Position numbers and translations under genes: made by a program. Source: Malania oleifera (Eukaryota; Streptophyta; Magnoliopsida; Santalales; Ximeniaceae). Taken from it: a stretch of DNA of 64,000 bases. The notes under the pieces are model-generated. The model worked only from the letters and a program-made list of their open reading frames with translations, had not been told where the DNA came from and did not search any database. The stretch spans positions 94,893,191 through 94,957,190 of the forward strand of contig NC_080423.1 of NCBI RefSeq assembly GCF_029873635.1, read 5' to 3'. Below are positions 9,470-22,365 of the stretch, piece by piece (position 1 is the stretch's first letter; every line of letters starts with the position of its first letter).

Positions 9470-10400
9470 ATGGAGCCCAAGGATAACAACTTGGATAGTG
9501 GTTCGGAGGGGACTTCGAGTGATGACTCTCCTTCTATGCCTCGGGGTTTGACAAGGCAGGTTATGCGGGAGATCGGGCAGAGTGTTAGGAGATGTGAACA
9601 TTCTCCTACTGCTACGAGTTGTACTGTAGAAAGGTTCACCCGCATGCACCTTCTAACGTTTACGAGAGTACCCTATCCGATAGTAGTAGAGAATTGGGTG
9701 TAGAAGACTAAGTAGATATTGGAAGTTCTACACTCTACTAACTAGCATGAGGTTTTATATTCTACCTTTTAGCTGGCAGGGGAAGCGGAAAGATGGTGGA
9801 TGGCTGTGAGTCTGCTTGAGAAGTAGAGAGCTAGTCCATCTGGTATGATGTGGAGTCGTTTTAAGGAGGTATTCTTCGAGAGATACTTCCTGACTTCTAG
9901 TCGTGACGAGAAGGCTGATGAGTTCTCGAGCCTGATGCAAGGAACCTTGGTGGTGCAGAGATATGCCGCTAGATATATCGAGTTATCTCGTTTCACACCT
10001 TACTTGGTCTCGAACGAGTATGAGAAGGCTCGAAGGTTCGAGAAAGGTCTGAGGAAGAACACCCGCAGGCTTGTGGGGATGCTGCAGATCCGAGAGTTTT
10101 CTGTTTTGATGGATAAAGCAACCATAGTTGAGACTGACCTTTTAGGAGATGAGGTGGTGTAGGAACAGAGGAAGAGGCCGGTATCTTCTGGTTCTAAGAC
10201 TGGTCCTCGACAGGAATAGTGGAAGAAGAAAAAGAACTACAATTCAGGTTATTGGCAGAATACCAAGGTACAGAGTTCTCAGGGGGATCTATCCTCCGCA
10301 CCATGCGCCAAGTGCCGTAAGTGGCACGATGGTGAATGCTCGCCGTTTTGGGGTTACTCCAGTAGATGCGGAACACGCTGGGAACGTGGTGATAGGTACC
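9470..10400 (+). pseudogene. G1 gag region
   Basis: The start at 9470 (MEPKDNNLDSGSEG) is followed by a PRGLTRQVMREIGQ segment comparable to the other gag N-termini here. A retrotransposon gag domain follows (MMWSRFKEVFFERYFLTSSRDEKADEF at about 9845-9925, given here only as a landmark near its start: MMWSRFKEVFF). A CCHC-type knuckle (CAKCRKWHDGEC) lies near 10305-10340. The region would form the element's particle shell. It is broken, with several interruptions. Confidence 0.75.
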
Positions 10401-13400
10401 ATGTTATTGCTTTTGAATAGAGCTATTGTTTTATTTGATTCGGGAGCAACCCATTCGTTTATATCTGCTAGTTTGGTGAAATTGTGTGGGGTTGAAACCC
10501 AAGTGATGGATGAGTGGTTGTTTGTGGCTACACCGACTGGGAGTGTAATGATCTGTAGTAAGGTGTTGGGAAACTACCTAGTGATTATTCATGGAAGGTT
10601 GCTATCGAGGAACTTAGTAGTATACGACATGTCTGGATTTGACGTCATACTGGGGATGGATTTTTTCTTCTCTAGCTATGCGGTCATTGATTGTCGTAGG
10701 AAGGTAGTCGTGTTCAAACCTCCTGGGGAGTAGGAATATGAGTTTTTGGGATCGTGTGTGCATTCGACGCTATAGATTCTATTGGATATTCAAGCGAAAA
10801 GGTTACTCTTGGAGGGTTGGCAGGGGTACCTAGCTTGCGTGAAGGAACCACCTCGGGATGATGTGAAACTTGAAGATATCCAAGTGGTTAACAAATTTTT
10901 GAACGTATTCTTGAAAGACTTACTCGGTTTACCTCCTGATTGTGAGGTGGAGTTTGCTATTGAGTTGCTGCCAGGAAAGGCACTGATCTCTAAAGCTCTA
11001 TACCGAATGGCTCCAGCTGAACTTAGAGAGTTAAAGGAGTAGTTGTAGGAACTATTGGACAAGGGCTTTATTCAACCTAGTGTTTCGCCCTGGGAAGCTC
11101 CGGTGTTGTTCATGAGGAAGAAGGATGGGTCGATGCGAATGTGCATTGACTACCGTGAGTTCAACAAGGTGACAATGAAGAATGATACCTGTTGCCTCGT
11201 ATATATGATCTGTTTTACCAGTTGCAGAGAATGTAGGTCTTTTCAAAGATTGATCTACGATCAGGGTATCATCAGGAGAGGTCTAGCACTGAGGATGTTG
11301 CGAAGACTGCTTTTCGAACCAGATACGGTCACTACGAGTTTCTGGTCATGCCATTTGGGTTGACTAACGCCTTGACATTATTTTTGTACCTAATGAACAT
11401 GGTTTTCCATGAATACCTGGATCAGTTTGTAGAGGTATTCATCAATGATATTCTGGTATATTCTAAGAGTTCAGAAAAGCATGAAAACCATCTGAGGTTG
11501 GTACTTCAGGTTTTACAGGAGAAGAAGTTGTATGCTAAGCTGAAGAAATGCAAGTTCTGGCTGAATCAGGTCGTGTTTCTAGGCTATGTCGTGTCGAAGG
11601 GTGGTATCTCAGTTGATCATGGTAAGATAGAAGCAGTGGTTGATTGGGTGACACCGAATAAAGTACAGAATGTTCAGAGTTTCCTAAGACTGGCTGGGTA
11701 TTACCGGCGGTTCATGAAGGGATTCTCTAAGTTATCTGGCCTTCTGAAACAGTTGATGAGGAAGGGTGTGAGATTTGATTGGGCCGATGAGTGCGAGCAG
11801 AGTTTCCAGGAGTTGAAACATCGATTGGTCACTACTCCGGTTTTAACCATCCCATCTAGGGATGGTGGTTTTGTGATTTACAGCGATGTATCACTGAAGG
11901 GGTTAGGATGTGTGCTGATGCAACAGGGGAACGTAATTGCTTATGCTTATCGACAACTCAAGGAGTACAAGAAGAATTACCCTACGCACGATCTGGAGTT
12001 GGCGGGGGTAGTATATGCGTTGAAGATTTGGAGACACTACTTGTACGGTGTACAGTGTGAGATCTTCACGGACCACAAGAGCCTCAAATACTTTTTCACA
12101 CAGAAGGAGTTGAACATGAGGCAGAGAAGGTGGTTGGAACTGATTAAGGACTACGATTGCACCATTAGCTATCACCCGGGAAAGGCTAACATGGTAGCCG
12201 ATGCGTTGAGTCGGAAGTTAGAGCATGCGTTAGTATTTGCAGTAATAGGTTAGCATCATATCAGATGGGATCTGGAAAGTCTTGGTATGGAGTTGGTGGA
12301 TGGTAATCATCATGCTTTCATTGCTAGCTTGGTGATCCAGCTGACATTATTTGAGAGGCTTAAAGCCATGCAGTCCAATGATGCAGAGTTAGTCGAGGTT
12401 GTAGAGAAAGTGCAGCAAGGGTTGGCTGCAAATTTTAACATCTCTGAGGGAGGTATGCTAAGGTTTGGGACCAGATTGTGTGTTCCAAACGATGAGGGGA
12501 TAAAGAGGACGATCTTGGAGAAGGCGCATTGTTCTTTGTATATGGTAAATCCGGGTAGTACGAAGATGTATCGGGATTTGTGCGAATCTTTCTGGTGGAG
12601 TGGCATGAAGCAAGAGATTGCTTGATTTGTGGAGCAATGTCTGACATGTCTGCAGGTAAAGATTGAACATCAGAGGTCGGCAGGGCCATTGCAGCCATTG
12701 AGTGTCCCGGAGTGGAAGTGGGAGCATATCTCCATGGACTTTGTCACCGGGCTACCACCAGCACTACACTGGTAGAATGCCATCTGGGTAATTGTGGACA
12801 GGTTGACCAAATTTGCTAACTTTATACCAATGAAGGTTAGCTACTCTTTGAGTAGGCTAGTAGATTTGTATGTGTATGAGATAATCCGAATGCACGGTGT
12901 ACCGATGTCCATTGTTTCAGATCGAGACTTGAGGTTTACTTCTCAATTCTAGAAGGTTTTACAGGAAGCACTGGGGACGAAGCTTACTTTCAGTACGACG
13001 TTCCACCCTCAAACTGACAGACAGTTATAGAGGACGATACAGATCTTGGAGGACATGTTATAGGCTTGTGTATTAGACTTTGGTGGTAGTTGGATTCAGT
13101 TTCTACCATTGGTAGAGTTTGCCTATAACAATAGCTTCTAGGCTAGTATTAGGATGGCACCGTTCGAGGAGTTGTATGGTCGGAGGTGTTGGTCTCCTCT
13201 GTATTGGGACGAGGTCGGTGAATGACAGATATTGGGTCCTGAACTTGTACAATAGGCTTCAGAGAAAGTTAGATTGATCAGAGATAGGATTACATCAGCT
13301 CAGGGTTGGCAGAAGAGTTACGCGGATGTTCACCGTCGTGAGTTGGAATTCGAGGTTGGGGGTAAGATATTTCGGAGGATCGCGCCGATGAAAGGAGTGA

Positions 13401-13771
13401 TAAGGTTCAGGAAGAAGGGTAAGTTGAGCCCGAGGTATATCGGACCATTCGAGGTACTAGAACAAGTGGGTTCGGTGACCTATAGGATTGCACTACCCCT
13501 AGCGCTCTCGAGGATCCATGATGTATTTCACGTATCCATGTTAAGGAGGTACGTGCCGGATCCATCACATGTGATTAGTTATGAGTCCTTAGAGATTGGG
13601 GATGCTTTGGCGTATGAAGAGATACCCGATCAAATTCTGGACCATAAAGTTAAGAAGTTGCATACTAAGGAGATACCATTAGTGAAGGTACTATGGTGAA
13701 ATCGCGCGGTTGAGGAAGCTTTTTGGGAGTTAAGGACGGAAATACGCCAGAATTATCCACAGTCGTTCTGA
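10400..13771 (+). pseudogene. G1 pol region (protease, RT, RNase H, integrase, C-terminal domain)
   Basis: Domains run in the standard gypsy order. The aspartic protease shows LFDSGATHSFIS near 10430. Reverse transcriptase shows [18 protein letters not shown] and [13 protein letters not shown] (about 11058-11175) and MPFGLTNA (11348). RNase H shows the [15 protein letters not shown] segment (about 11880) and [11 protein letters not shown] (about 12065). The integrase zinc finger and core follow, from about 12550. The C-terminal part (HDVFHVSMLRRY near 13520, then IPLVKVLW near 13670) is typical of the chromodomain-bearing Tekay clade. The region is broken in many places. Confidence 0.82.
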
Positions 13772-14082
13772 GTAATAGTACTGATAGTAGGGTCGATATG
13801 AGTATGTACGTATTTATGTATATAATACTCTATTATCGTAGTAGTATTGTGTGGTTAGTCTCTGGGAGAGTTTTGTAGTATTGTGAGCTCCCGAGACAGT
13901 GTACGTATGTAACCACAGTATTCCTTTGCCATAAGTGAGGGTATGTATATATTTGGGATGAGGCTACTATGTGGGTGGCCTCCGGCTTTTCGAAGAGTCG
14001 GGTATACGTACGGGTATGTGGATGATTAGGTAAATGAGAGAATGCAAATTTCGAGGATGAAATTTTTATAAGGAGGGGGGGT
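13772..14082 (+). mobile_element. G1 3' untranslated region and polypurine tract
   Basis: About 275 bp of noncoding sequence end in a conserved block, AAATTTCGAGGATGAAATTT (about 14047-14066). AAGGAGGGGGGG follows, the purine-rich primer for plus-strand synthesis directly before the 3' LTR. The mirror image of this block lies next to the LTR ends at 52079 and 55421. Confidence 0.8.
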
Positions 14083-14112
14083 TGTAAGAACCTGACCCGA
14101 GGTATGTAAATT
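14083..14112 (+). mobile_element. G1 3' LTR, first 30 bp
   Basis: The bases TGTAAGAACCTGACCCGAGG and the next ten repeat the start of the 5' LTR. C1 then begins. The last five bases, AAATT, are the C1 target duplication. The LTR resumes at 35207. Confidence 0.88.
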
Positions 14113-16044
14113 TGAAATTAGGAATAGCTTCCCAAGAGGGGGGGGGGGGTGAATTGGTTTTTTTTTTTTTAAATGTTCCTTTAGAATTAGTTCTTTTAAG
14201 TTGTAAATCTTAGAAACAATCAAACTCTCAATTTATGTAACAATATATGTGAAAATTTGCCTGCACTCAGTATAAGCCCTGTATCACAATTATTCTTCTT
14301 CCCAATGTTCAGTTTTTAAATAAACTTTTAGATTAATAGGTCAAGGATAATCAACCAAGGTAGTCCCTTTCAGATTCCGCAATCAATGCTGATTTATCCA
14401 AAACAAATTACCTTCCAGTCTATTTAATAACCAAAAATTCAGAATTGAAATTTAAAGCAACCACGCAGATTATATCCAAAAAAAATAAAGAGTAGAGTAG
14501 AGAAAGAAGAACATAGGGATTTTTACGAGGTTCGGCTTCAACACAGCCTACGTCCTCTCCCTTGGCCAAACCGCCAAGGGATTCACTATTACCGTTCCTT
14601 TATTAGCCGAAACAGAATCAGTTACAAGCACTCCTTGGGTAAGGCTAGAGCCCGCCTTCTCCAAACAATCTCCCGTTGTTTGGTCCAACGATTCAATAAT
14701 CAAATCGTCAACAAATCCTGTTACAAAGATAGAAAACAAGATGTACAAGAACTTGCTCCTCAAAGAGCTGATTAGTACAAATTTGAAACACTCATGCACT
14801 TCAGTAAATTCAAAATATGAATTTCAGAATGAAGCTCTTAGAAACTTATCACCGTGGGTATCTTTCAATGAAAGAATCAGCAGCTCAATGATCAAACACA
14901 GTGAGAGATTCGGCAAAAACTTCTCTTAATTTCGAGCAAAGATGAGAGCAATTTGAAGCACTTTCAGAAATTCAGAATGAGAGAGAGTATGATAGCAGAA
15001 TGTGATTTCTTAATGATCTTGGTGTGGAAATCAATATGTCTTAGGGGTATTTATAGATGTAGAAAACCTTCTTGCTTATTCCCCAAGAATACTCAGACTT
15101 GTTTCCATATATTAAACTTATTTGAGTTTCCAAATATTTGAATTTCAAAAATTATATCCGTTGGAAAACAGAAAAATGCCGTGAGCCAGACGACTGTGAA
15201 GTCCTTGAAGTCGTTTGTCCATTTAAAATAACTGTAAAAATCATAGGCAGAAAGGTGGCAGTCGTCTGTTCCTTAAGTGGCAGTCGTCTGTCACTAGAAT
15301 ATGAGGTGATAGTCGTTTGTCCATATGGTGACAGTCGTCTGTTCATTTGTAAATTTAAGCCTTTTAGTAACATAGAAGGTGGACAGTCATCTGGTGAAAC
15401 CTACACAGTCTTCTCACTTTTCACTGACAGTTGTCTATCAGTGCCTTGACAGTCGTCTGTCAGGCTTCTGTGTTCCAGTTTTAAGCCTTGTTAATTTAGC
15501 CAGTCGTCTGTCTATTAACAGACAGTAGTCTGTCCACTAAATGATTTTCTTTTCTAGTCAATTTTTGATTTCTCTCTCATTGTTGCTTGGAATATAGATT
15601 TGTTTTAACTTTAAAAACATGTTCCAAGTTTTTATCTTAAGGTCTCTAAGTCTCTTTGCCTAATGAGCTTCAAAATGAAAACTTCAAACTTGAATAAACT
15701 TAAAGTACTTACAAAGACTTGTCCTAAGTACTCAAAAATTCTTCTTTGCTCCGAACTTTCTTTGTTGCTAGTCTCTGATCTCTCAGAATTTTCTGATCCT
15801 TCATCTCTTTAAACCCTCTTCATATTTCTTCATTAATTTAGAATTTGACCTCTCATGTTGATTTTTTTTAATCTTCATGCTCTTATGGTCTTCAGACTTT
15901 GATCCATATTATCAGACTTTGATCCATGCTATATGAGTACTTTCGATATAGATTCCTGAGAAAACACAACACTCAACCGAAGCATGTTAAGTCCTACTTG
16001 TTTGTTAGCATCAAAATGGAGTATTAAACCTTTTAAGGCCAACA
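14113..16044 (-). mobile_element. C1 3' LTR
   Basis: This 1932-bp LTR (plus-strand ends TGAAATTAGG and GGCCAACA) adjoins a polypurine tract (read on plus as ATCTCCCCCTTTTTGATG) at 16045. It holds the SIRE-wide block ACGAGGTTCGGCTTCA (about 14525) and about a dozen CAGTCGTCTGTC-like motifs between 15180 and 15540. Compared with the 5' LTR it lacks a segment of about 20 bp near 14222. Short reading frames inside it are not genes. Confidence 0.88.
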
Positions 16045-18278
16045 ATCTCCCCCTTTTTGATGATGACAAATAAAAAGCAAAAATTTTGAGTGAGCCTTAA
16101 AAAGACTCCCCCTTTCTATAAGCTTTATCTTAATAGAATCAAAAATAATTTCATCAATCAATCTCATTTCTTTATTTAAAAAAAATATACATCATTCATG
16201 CTCATTTTAAGTTCAAGCAAGCTTAAGTTAATTTCAATTTTTGCTAAACACTTCTCCCCCCTTTGACATTAATCAAAAATCATAATTTGAGTATATAATG
16301 ATCAAGGGCAAATATTAATTTGAGTATATGTGATATCAGTGTTAATGTATTAACATCAATTGATTAAAGATTATTTTCAAGTGATAACTCATAATACTCC
16401 CCCTGTCAATCAGCATACTCAATCATTTCTTGTAATTCATAAGGTCAGAAGTTGCAACGTTTTTAGAGTTATCATTAACATTAGAACTTATAATACACCA
16501 AACTGATAACAAAACATTGCAAAAGTTCAGGGTTTCAGAACTAGAAACAAATACTTATAAAGACTCATAGTATTTTCTTACACATACTCCCCATTTTTAC
16601 AGCAAAAAAAAAAATACATTCAGAATTTAAGTACGTGTAACATACAGAATAGAAAAAAAAAAAAAAAACCAACAAAAGTCTATATGTCAAAGTTAATGTC
16701 ATTGTCTTCAGCAATTCTTCTTCTTCACCTTCTTCATCTTCAGCTTTTTCCTCCGCAGAATTTTTACTATCCTCATTATCTGAATCAGTGTCATGTTTAA
16801 TGACACGATGCTCTATCTTAGCAATACGAGTGACTAATGAGGTATACTTTTCATCAATGGTTGAAAGTTTATCTTAAAGAGAAGCAAAGTTTTTTCTCAT
16901 TTCGTAACTAAAGCTAGTATAATTATGATAAAATGGAACAAACCAAGGTGACATATCAGCTTCTTCAGGAGCTGGACTCCTTTCTTCAGGTGCAGGTCTT
17001 GTCGGTCTATTGCCCCGGAACATCCAACCCTCGGTATACTTTTTGTAACCCATTCGTTTCAATGTAGTAGATGATAAAACATGGTAATGGGTTCTTTTAA
17101 CTATTTTTGAAGCTGGAGAGAGGACTTGAAAATGGGCAAAGATTAAGGAAAGAATACCGCCGTATGGAAGCCCAATTCTAGGAGATTCAAGCTTCATCAC
17201 CATCCACTTCAGTATAATACTGGATAAGTCTAATTTCTTCCCTTTTAGTAAGCACCACATAACAAAACAATCAAAATGTGACACATGATCAAAAGATCTA
17301 GACCTCGGAATTATATTGTATGCAATGATCTTATGCAAGATTTGTGCTTGAAGATTAAGCTGCTTATATGGTGGAGGATGTCCAAAATACACAGGTATAT
17401 CATTCATCATAAGAGGCAGAAATTCTTGTGGTGAAAATCCTTGTTCCATGGTCCAATGCTTCTTAAATGGTGTATACTCAAAATTTCCATGTTTGATATG
17501 AAGAATTTTCCGTAATGAGTGTGGGGTAAGTGTAATCCTTTGGCCATAAATCTCAGTAGAAATTCCATCTTCCTTCTTAACCAAGTTAGAATAAAAAAAT
17601 CTTAATCTGATATGGATAATACCCTTTTACCTGATGAAGAATGAAGTTGTCCCATCCTATGGTTTTTGAACTTTTCAATAATTTCAGGAAAATTTTCTTC
17701 AAAGAAAGGGACGTCTAAAATCTTACAGAACATTGGTTCAATGGCAGATATGTGATTCTGATACAATGATTTCGCATGTGAAGAGACCAACCATTTTTCT
17801 ATGTCATTGTTGCTTGTAGGCTTTGAAGAAGACGAGGAGGCTTTGTCCTTCTTTCCCACAGTTTTGGTACGAACCATCTTGATATGCAGAAACCCTAGAT
17901 ATGTATGGAGTAGGTGTGTGATGGATAATCATTGTGTGTAGCTTGGGAGAGAAAGAACTGAGAAGAAAGAGAAGGGAAGATGTTTTAGAGAAGGAACACA
18001 AATGGAAAGACGTCTGTAGTTTAAAAATCGAGTTTTTTAAGTGAAAGATACATCACCCACCGCAAGACAGTCGTCTGTCACTAATTGGACAATCGTGTGT
18101 CCACAGACAGTAGCTTGCCAGTCAATTGCTAGCTCATTGCCAGTCGTCAGTCTACTATCTTTTACACAGACAGTAGCCTGCCAATCATCTGTCAGCTCTC
18201 TGGTAGTCGCCTGTCCTGTCCAACTGAACTTCTTCCTTTTTAGTTAACTTCTCTTATATGTAACATGCCTAATTCTTG
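16045..18278 (-). mobile_element. C1 region between pol and 3' LTR
   Basis: About 2.2 kb lie downstream of pol in the element's own direction. The region holds the extra coding region at 16874-17877, a further group of CAGTCGTCTGTC-like motifs at about 18065-18220, and AT-rich sequence ending in the polypurine tract. In SIRE/Maximus elements this is the place of the so-called env-like or additional ORF. The matching interval in C2 is only about 0.7 kb and has no such coding region. Confidence 0.75.
16874..17877 (-). pseudogene. Extra post-pol coding region of C1
   Basis: Read on the minus strand, the N-terminal side starts MVRTKTVGKKDKASSSSS, a basic, serine-rich, tail-like segment. The distal part contains YGQRITLTPHSLRKIL, SFDHVSHFDCFVMWCLLKG and a proline-rich end (RPTRPAPEERSPAPEE). 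The H-x-DCF-x-x-WCLL-x-G-K pattern followed by an I-x-x-WM-like stretch resembles the 'putative plant transposon protein' domain found in many plant retroelement ORFs. I infer that relationship from memory of the pattern. No transmembrane segment typical of an envelope protein stands out. It is a fossil with about one interruption, and its function is unknown. Confidence 0.6.
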
Positions 18279-19403
18279 TCAAATAAATACAAATTGATCC
18301 TCAGCTAATGGTTTGGTAAATATATCAGCTAATTGAGAATGAGTATTGACAAATTCAAGAACTATTTCTTTCTTGTCTACATTATCTCTTAAAAAGTGAT
18401 GACGTATGTCAATATGTTTAATTCTTGAATGTGATACCAGATTCTTTGAAATATTTATCGTGCTTGTATTATCGCATTTTATGGGGATTGTTTGGTATTG
18501 AATTTTGAAGTCCCTTAATTGTTGTTTCATGTATAAAATTTGAGCACAGCAGCTTCCAGCTGCTATGTATTCTGCTTCAGCTGTAGATAATGCTACGAAA
18601 TTTTGTTTCTTTGAAAACCATGAAACTAATGAGTTTCCTAAAAAGTGGCAAGTCTCACTAGTGCTTTTTCTATCTATTTTGCATCTTGCATAATCTGCAT
18701 CTGAATAACTCATCATTTCGAAATCAGTTCCTTTTGGATACCATAACCCTAAATCTAGTGTGCCTAACAAATATCTAAGGATCCGTTTTACTGCTGTTTG
18801 ATGTGATTCCTTAGGAGTATTGGAACTTAGCACACATACACACACTGAACATTATATCTGGTCTACTTGCTGTTAAGTAAAGTAAGCTTCCTATCATACC
18901 TCGATAATGCTTGGTATCAACTCGTTTCCCTTTTTCATCCTTGTCTAGACTAGTTGAAGTGCTCATGGGAGTTCCTATAAGTTTACTTTCTTCCATATCA
19001 AACTTCTTTAACATGTCTTTAATATACTTAGTTTGATTTATGAAAGTTTCATTTTTAGCTTGTTTAATTTGCAAACCTAGAAAGTAATTTAATTCTCCCA
19101 TCATGCTCATTTCAAACTCTCTCTGCTTAGTTGTAGCAAATTCATTACACAAGTCTTCCTGAGTAGCTCCGAATAATATCATCAATTTGTACTATAAGCA
19201 TATTAGTACCTTGGTCTTTATAAATAAAGAGTTGTCTATCTTTCCTCTTGAGAAATTATTTTGGAGTAGAAATTTGCTTCGCCTATCATACCAAGCTCTA
19301 GGAGCTTGTTTCAATCCATATAGGGCCTTAGTTAGCTTAAAAACACATGATTTGGATTTTTAGAGTCTTCAAAACCTGGAGGTTGTTTAACATAAACTTC
19401 TTC
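18279..19403 (-). pseudogene. C1 pol, distal part (RT end and RNase H)
   Basis: On the minus strand this part carries the end of copia reverse transcriptase ([30 protein letters not shown]). The RNase H domain follows ([21 protein letters not shown]) and the C-terminal ADIFTKPLAED. It continues the pol that begins right of C2 at 29542. It is broken, with a few interruptions. Confidence 0.8.
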
Positions 19404-21647
19404 TGAAATTAGGATAGCTTCCCAAGAGGGGGGTGAATTGGGAATTTAAAAACTTTCTTTTTAATTCCTTTTAAGAATACTTAACTTCTTTTATTGTTTA
19501 TCTAATTCTTTTACTTGTTTGTTTAATTTGTCAAACAATAACTTGGTTTCTTTTATAGAATCAACAACACAAGCACTTAAACAACTAAATCACCAATCAA
19601 CCTTTCAATTAACCACACTATCCAAACTAACCAAACACAATTTGAAGGCAAACAACCAAACCAAAATTAAGATATACAGTAGTAAGAAATTAGGATGGTT
19701 ATTTGTTTATGTATGCCTTATAAATATGAATCAAGCCTTATAGTTGAATGATATGCTTGTTAAAATAAATTTGCTTCTTTTATATGATTTACAACCACAC
19801 ATCCACACTCTTCCCAAAATTCAGAATTCAAATAAACTCTTAGTTAATTTTCTTTAGGTGTTTTAACCAAGTAACGTACTCCCGTATGGTTTCCGCAAAG
19901 TATGGTTTAACCAACGTACTCCCTTTCGGTTTCCGCAACCCAAATCAAAATTAAACTTTAAGTTTGTTTGATTTCCAAATAAACGTAGTGTATATGATTT
20001 CAAATTTAAACCATCCACGCAATATAAATATGCTGAAAATAAAGAGTAAGGGAAAGAGAGAGTGAGACACAGGATTTTACGAGGTTCGGCTTCAACACAG
20101 CCTACGTCCTCGCCTTTGGCAAAACCGCCAAAGGATTCACTAAACCTGTTCCTTTACCGGGTGGAACAATACGTTTATACACTCCTTCAGAAGGCTAGAG
20201 CAGCACCTCTCTAAGCGATAATCCCTCGCCTAGCCAACGATCCAGCAAACCTGGAATCGTCACAATCTACAAGAATATAATATAAATTCTGTGTACAAAA
20301 AATACTCCCAAAATTTAGAGCAGGTTGTACAAATTGAAATGTAAATTGTACTTCAAAAAACCAAAACAAAATAGAATATATGAAGCTCTAAAGTTTTTAG
20401 AAGTCACCAATGGTTCGTTTAAAAGAGAAATGGAATTGCAACCCGGAACCGAACTTTGATATTTTCAATCTACCAGAATTGTAGAATTCTTCTCCAGCAA
20501 AGGATGTGAGCAAAGAAGAACTTCAGAAGAATTTCAGCACAAGATGAATTTAAAATTTTGTCTGATTTCTCTCTTGTGTTTTCAAGTCTTGTATTTTTTC
20601 ATTACCCAAAGAGGTATTTATAGGCAACTTAAAAGATCAACTTCCACATCAAATTAGGTAAACTTTGAAAAAACATTTAATTTGTTGACTAAATTTTGAA
20701 TTTCAAAATTTTGAAAGATCAACATTCACATCAAATTTGGTAAACTTTGAAAAAACATTAAAATTGTTGACTAAATTTTGAAATTCAAAATTTTGAAAGA
20801 TGTTGTCCATATCAAATTAGGTAAACTTTGAAAAAACATTAAATTGTTGATTAAATTTTGAACTTCAAAATTTTGAAAGATGTTGTCCATATCAAATTAG
20901 GTAAACTTTGAAAAAACATTAAATTGTTGATTAAATTTTGAAATTCAAAATTTTGAAAGATGTTGTCCATATCAAATTAGTTAAACTTTGAAAAAACATT
21001 AAATTGTTAATTAAATTTTGAAATTCAAAATTTTAACAAGAAGCTTCCCTTTGAGATCTAAAATTTGCTCCACGTGGCAGTCATCTGCCATGACATGGCA
21101 GTCATCTGTCATAATTAAAATTTAAACCCATAATACTTTTATTAAACCCTTTAACTTGCCAGTCATCTGTCCATAGATAGACAGTCATCTGTCAGGTGCA
21201 CTGCTTATCAGAAACTCACTTTTTATTTTGAACATTTTCCTTCCGTTAAGGCCTTTGTTACTTTAATTTCAAAAACATGTTTTAAGCTCTTTAAAACAAA
21301 GTGTTTCTTAGTTTCTTTTGATTTTATAAGAGCTTCACATATCTAAATGACATTTGGTTTTGAAGTACTTACAACAGTTCTTTTAATTATGATCTTCTTA
21401 AATCCTTCAGCCTCCTTCAACCTTTTGAGGTTTACTTTTGACTTTGGGTTTGCTTGCCCTTAAGCTTCTTCATTTGTTATTCATTGCCTTCAATATTCTG
21501 AGGTGCTTTCACTAGATTAACATTGAGCTTCAACTTATCAACCTTGAGAGTTCTTTTACCTAAAACACATCACTTAACATCATATGTTAAAGCATCCTTC
21601 ATTTTGTTATCATCAAAATAGGATTGAAAACTCCAGTTAAGTCAACA
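19404..21647 (-). mobile_element. C2 3' LTR
   Basis: The LTR (plus-strand ends TGAAATTAGGATAGC and AAGTCAACA) is followed by the polypurine tract read on plus as ATCTCCCCCTTTTTGATGATG. It shares with the C1 LTR only the first 35 or so bases and the ACGAGGTTCGGCTTCA block (about 20078). It holds five 80-bp tandem units (20628-21035) and CAGTCATCTGTC-type motifs (about 21078-21200). Confidence 0.92.
20628..21035 (-). repeat. Five-unit 80-bp tandem repeat in the C2 3' LTR
   Basis: Each unit holds TTTTGAAAGAT, CATATCAAATTAGGTAAAC and TTGAAAAAACATTAAATTG. Units start near 20628, 20714, 20796, 20876 and 20956. The first two carry a different short segment (ATCAAC instead of ATGTTGTCC). The same array is at about 28525-28930 in the other LTR. 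Confidence 0.85.
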
Positions 21648-22365
21648 ATCTCCCCCTTTTTGATGATGACAAATGAGGAGCAAAAAAAATATGAATAAGC
21701 ATAAAAAATCTCCCCCTTACAACTTGCTTTATTCTACTCCCCCTTACGATAAGCATTTCTTTAACAATTTGTAAATTCAAGTCTAATCATGCTCATTGCT
21801 CAATTTTCTTATCGCTTTTATTTTTCATTCTAATCATACTCAACATGCTCAAGTTTCAATATCAGACTATCAATATCATGCTTTTAATCAATTTAATCTT
21901 TATCATGCCCATCAAGCTTAGAATCATGCCAAGATTTTGCTCAAATACTACTCCCCCTTTTGACATCAATCAAAAAGGGTAAACATTAAAATGTACATAT
22001 GACCACATACTCCTTAATCATGCCAAGATTCAACATCATATTTCAAATTGGGCATTCTTATTTCATATGTGTTGTGACATTTTTGAATTTTCAATCATGC
22101 ATATGGTGCTCAACTTAGTAATTTTGATGCTTAGATTTTCCAAAATATAAATTTAAAGATACCAATTTTTTTTTTTTTAAATATCCACATGTAGCATGCT
22201 GCATATCACATATCATGAGCCTAAAAGACAAGGAAAGCAATTCAAACTCAGTGTTGAATTATACAACACATCGAAGTACATGCCAAAACAAATTTTGATC
22301 ACTTAAAAGAGACAAACCCTAAGTGATCTTAGAGATTGTAGATATTTCTTTAAGTCTAGTTCCTT
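21648..22365 (-). mobile_element. C2 region between pol and 3' LTR
   Basis: This is noncoding, AT-rich sequence with the polypurine tract at its left end and two more CTCCCCCTT-type tracts (about 21712-21745 and 21951). It has no extra coding region, in contrast to C1. Confidence 0.75.

Noticed and set aside
14741-14929. Matching short frames at 14741-15449 and 33720-34605
   Set aside because: They are inside the paired LTRs of C1. They have no domain and differ in extent between copies.
19519-19743. Identical 74-residue frames here and at 27408-27632
   Set aside because: They lie in the two LTRs of C2, so their identity reflects recent insertion and not a conserved gene.
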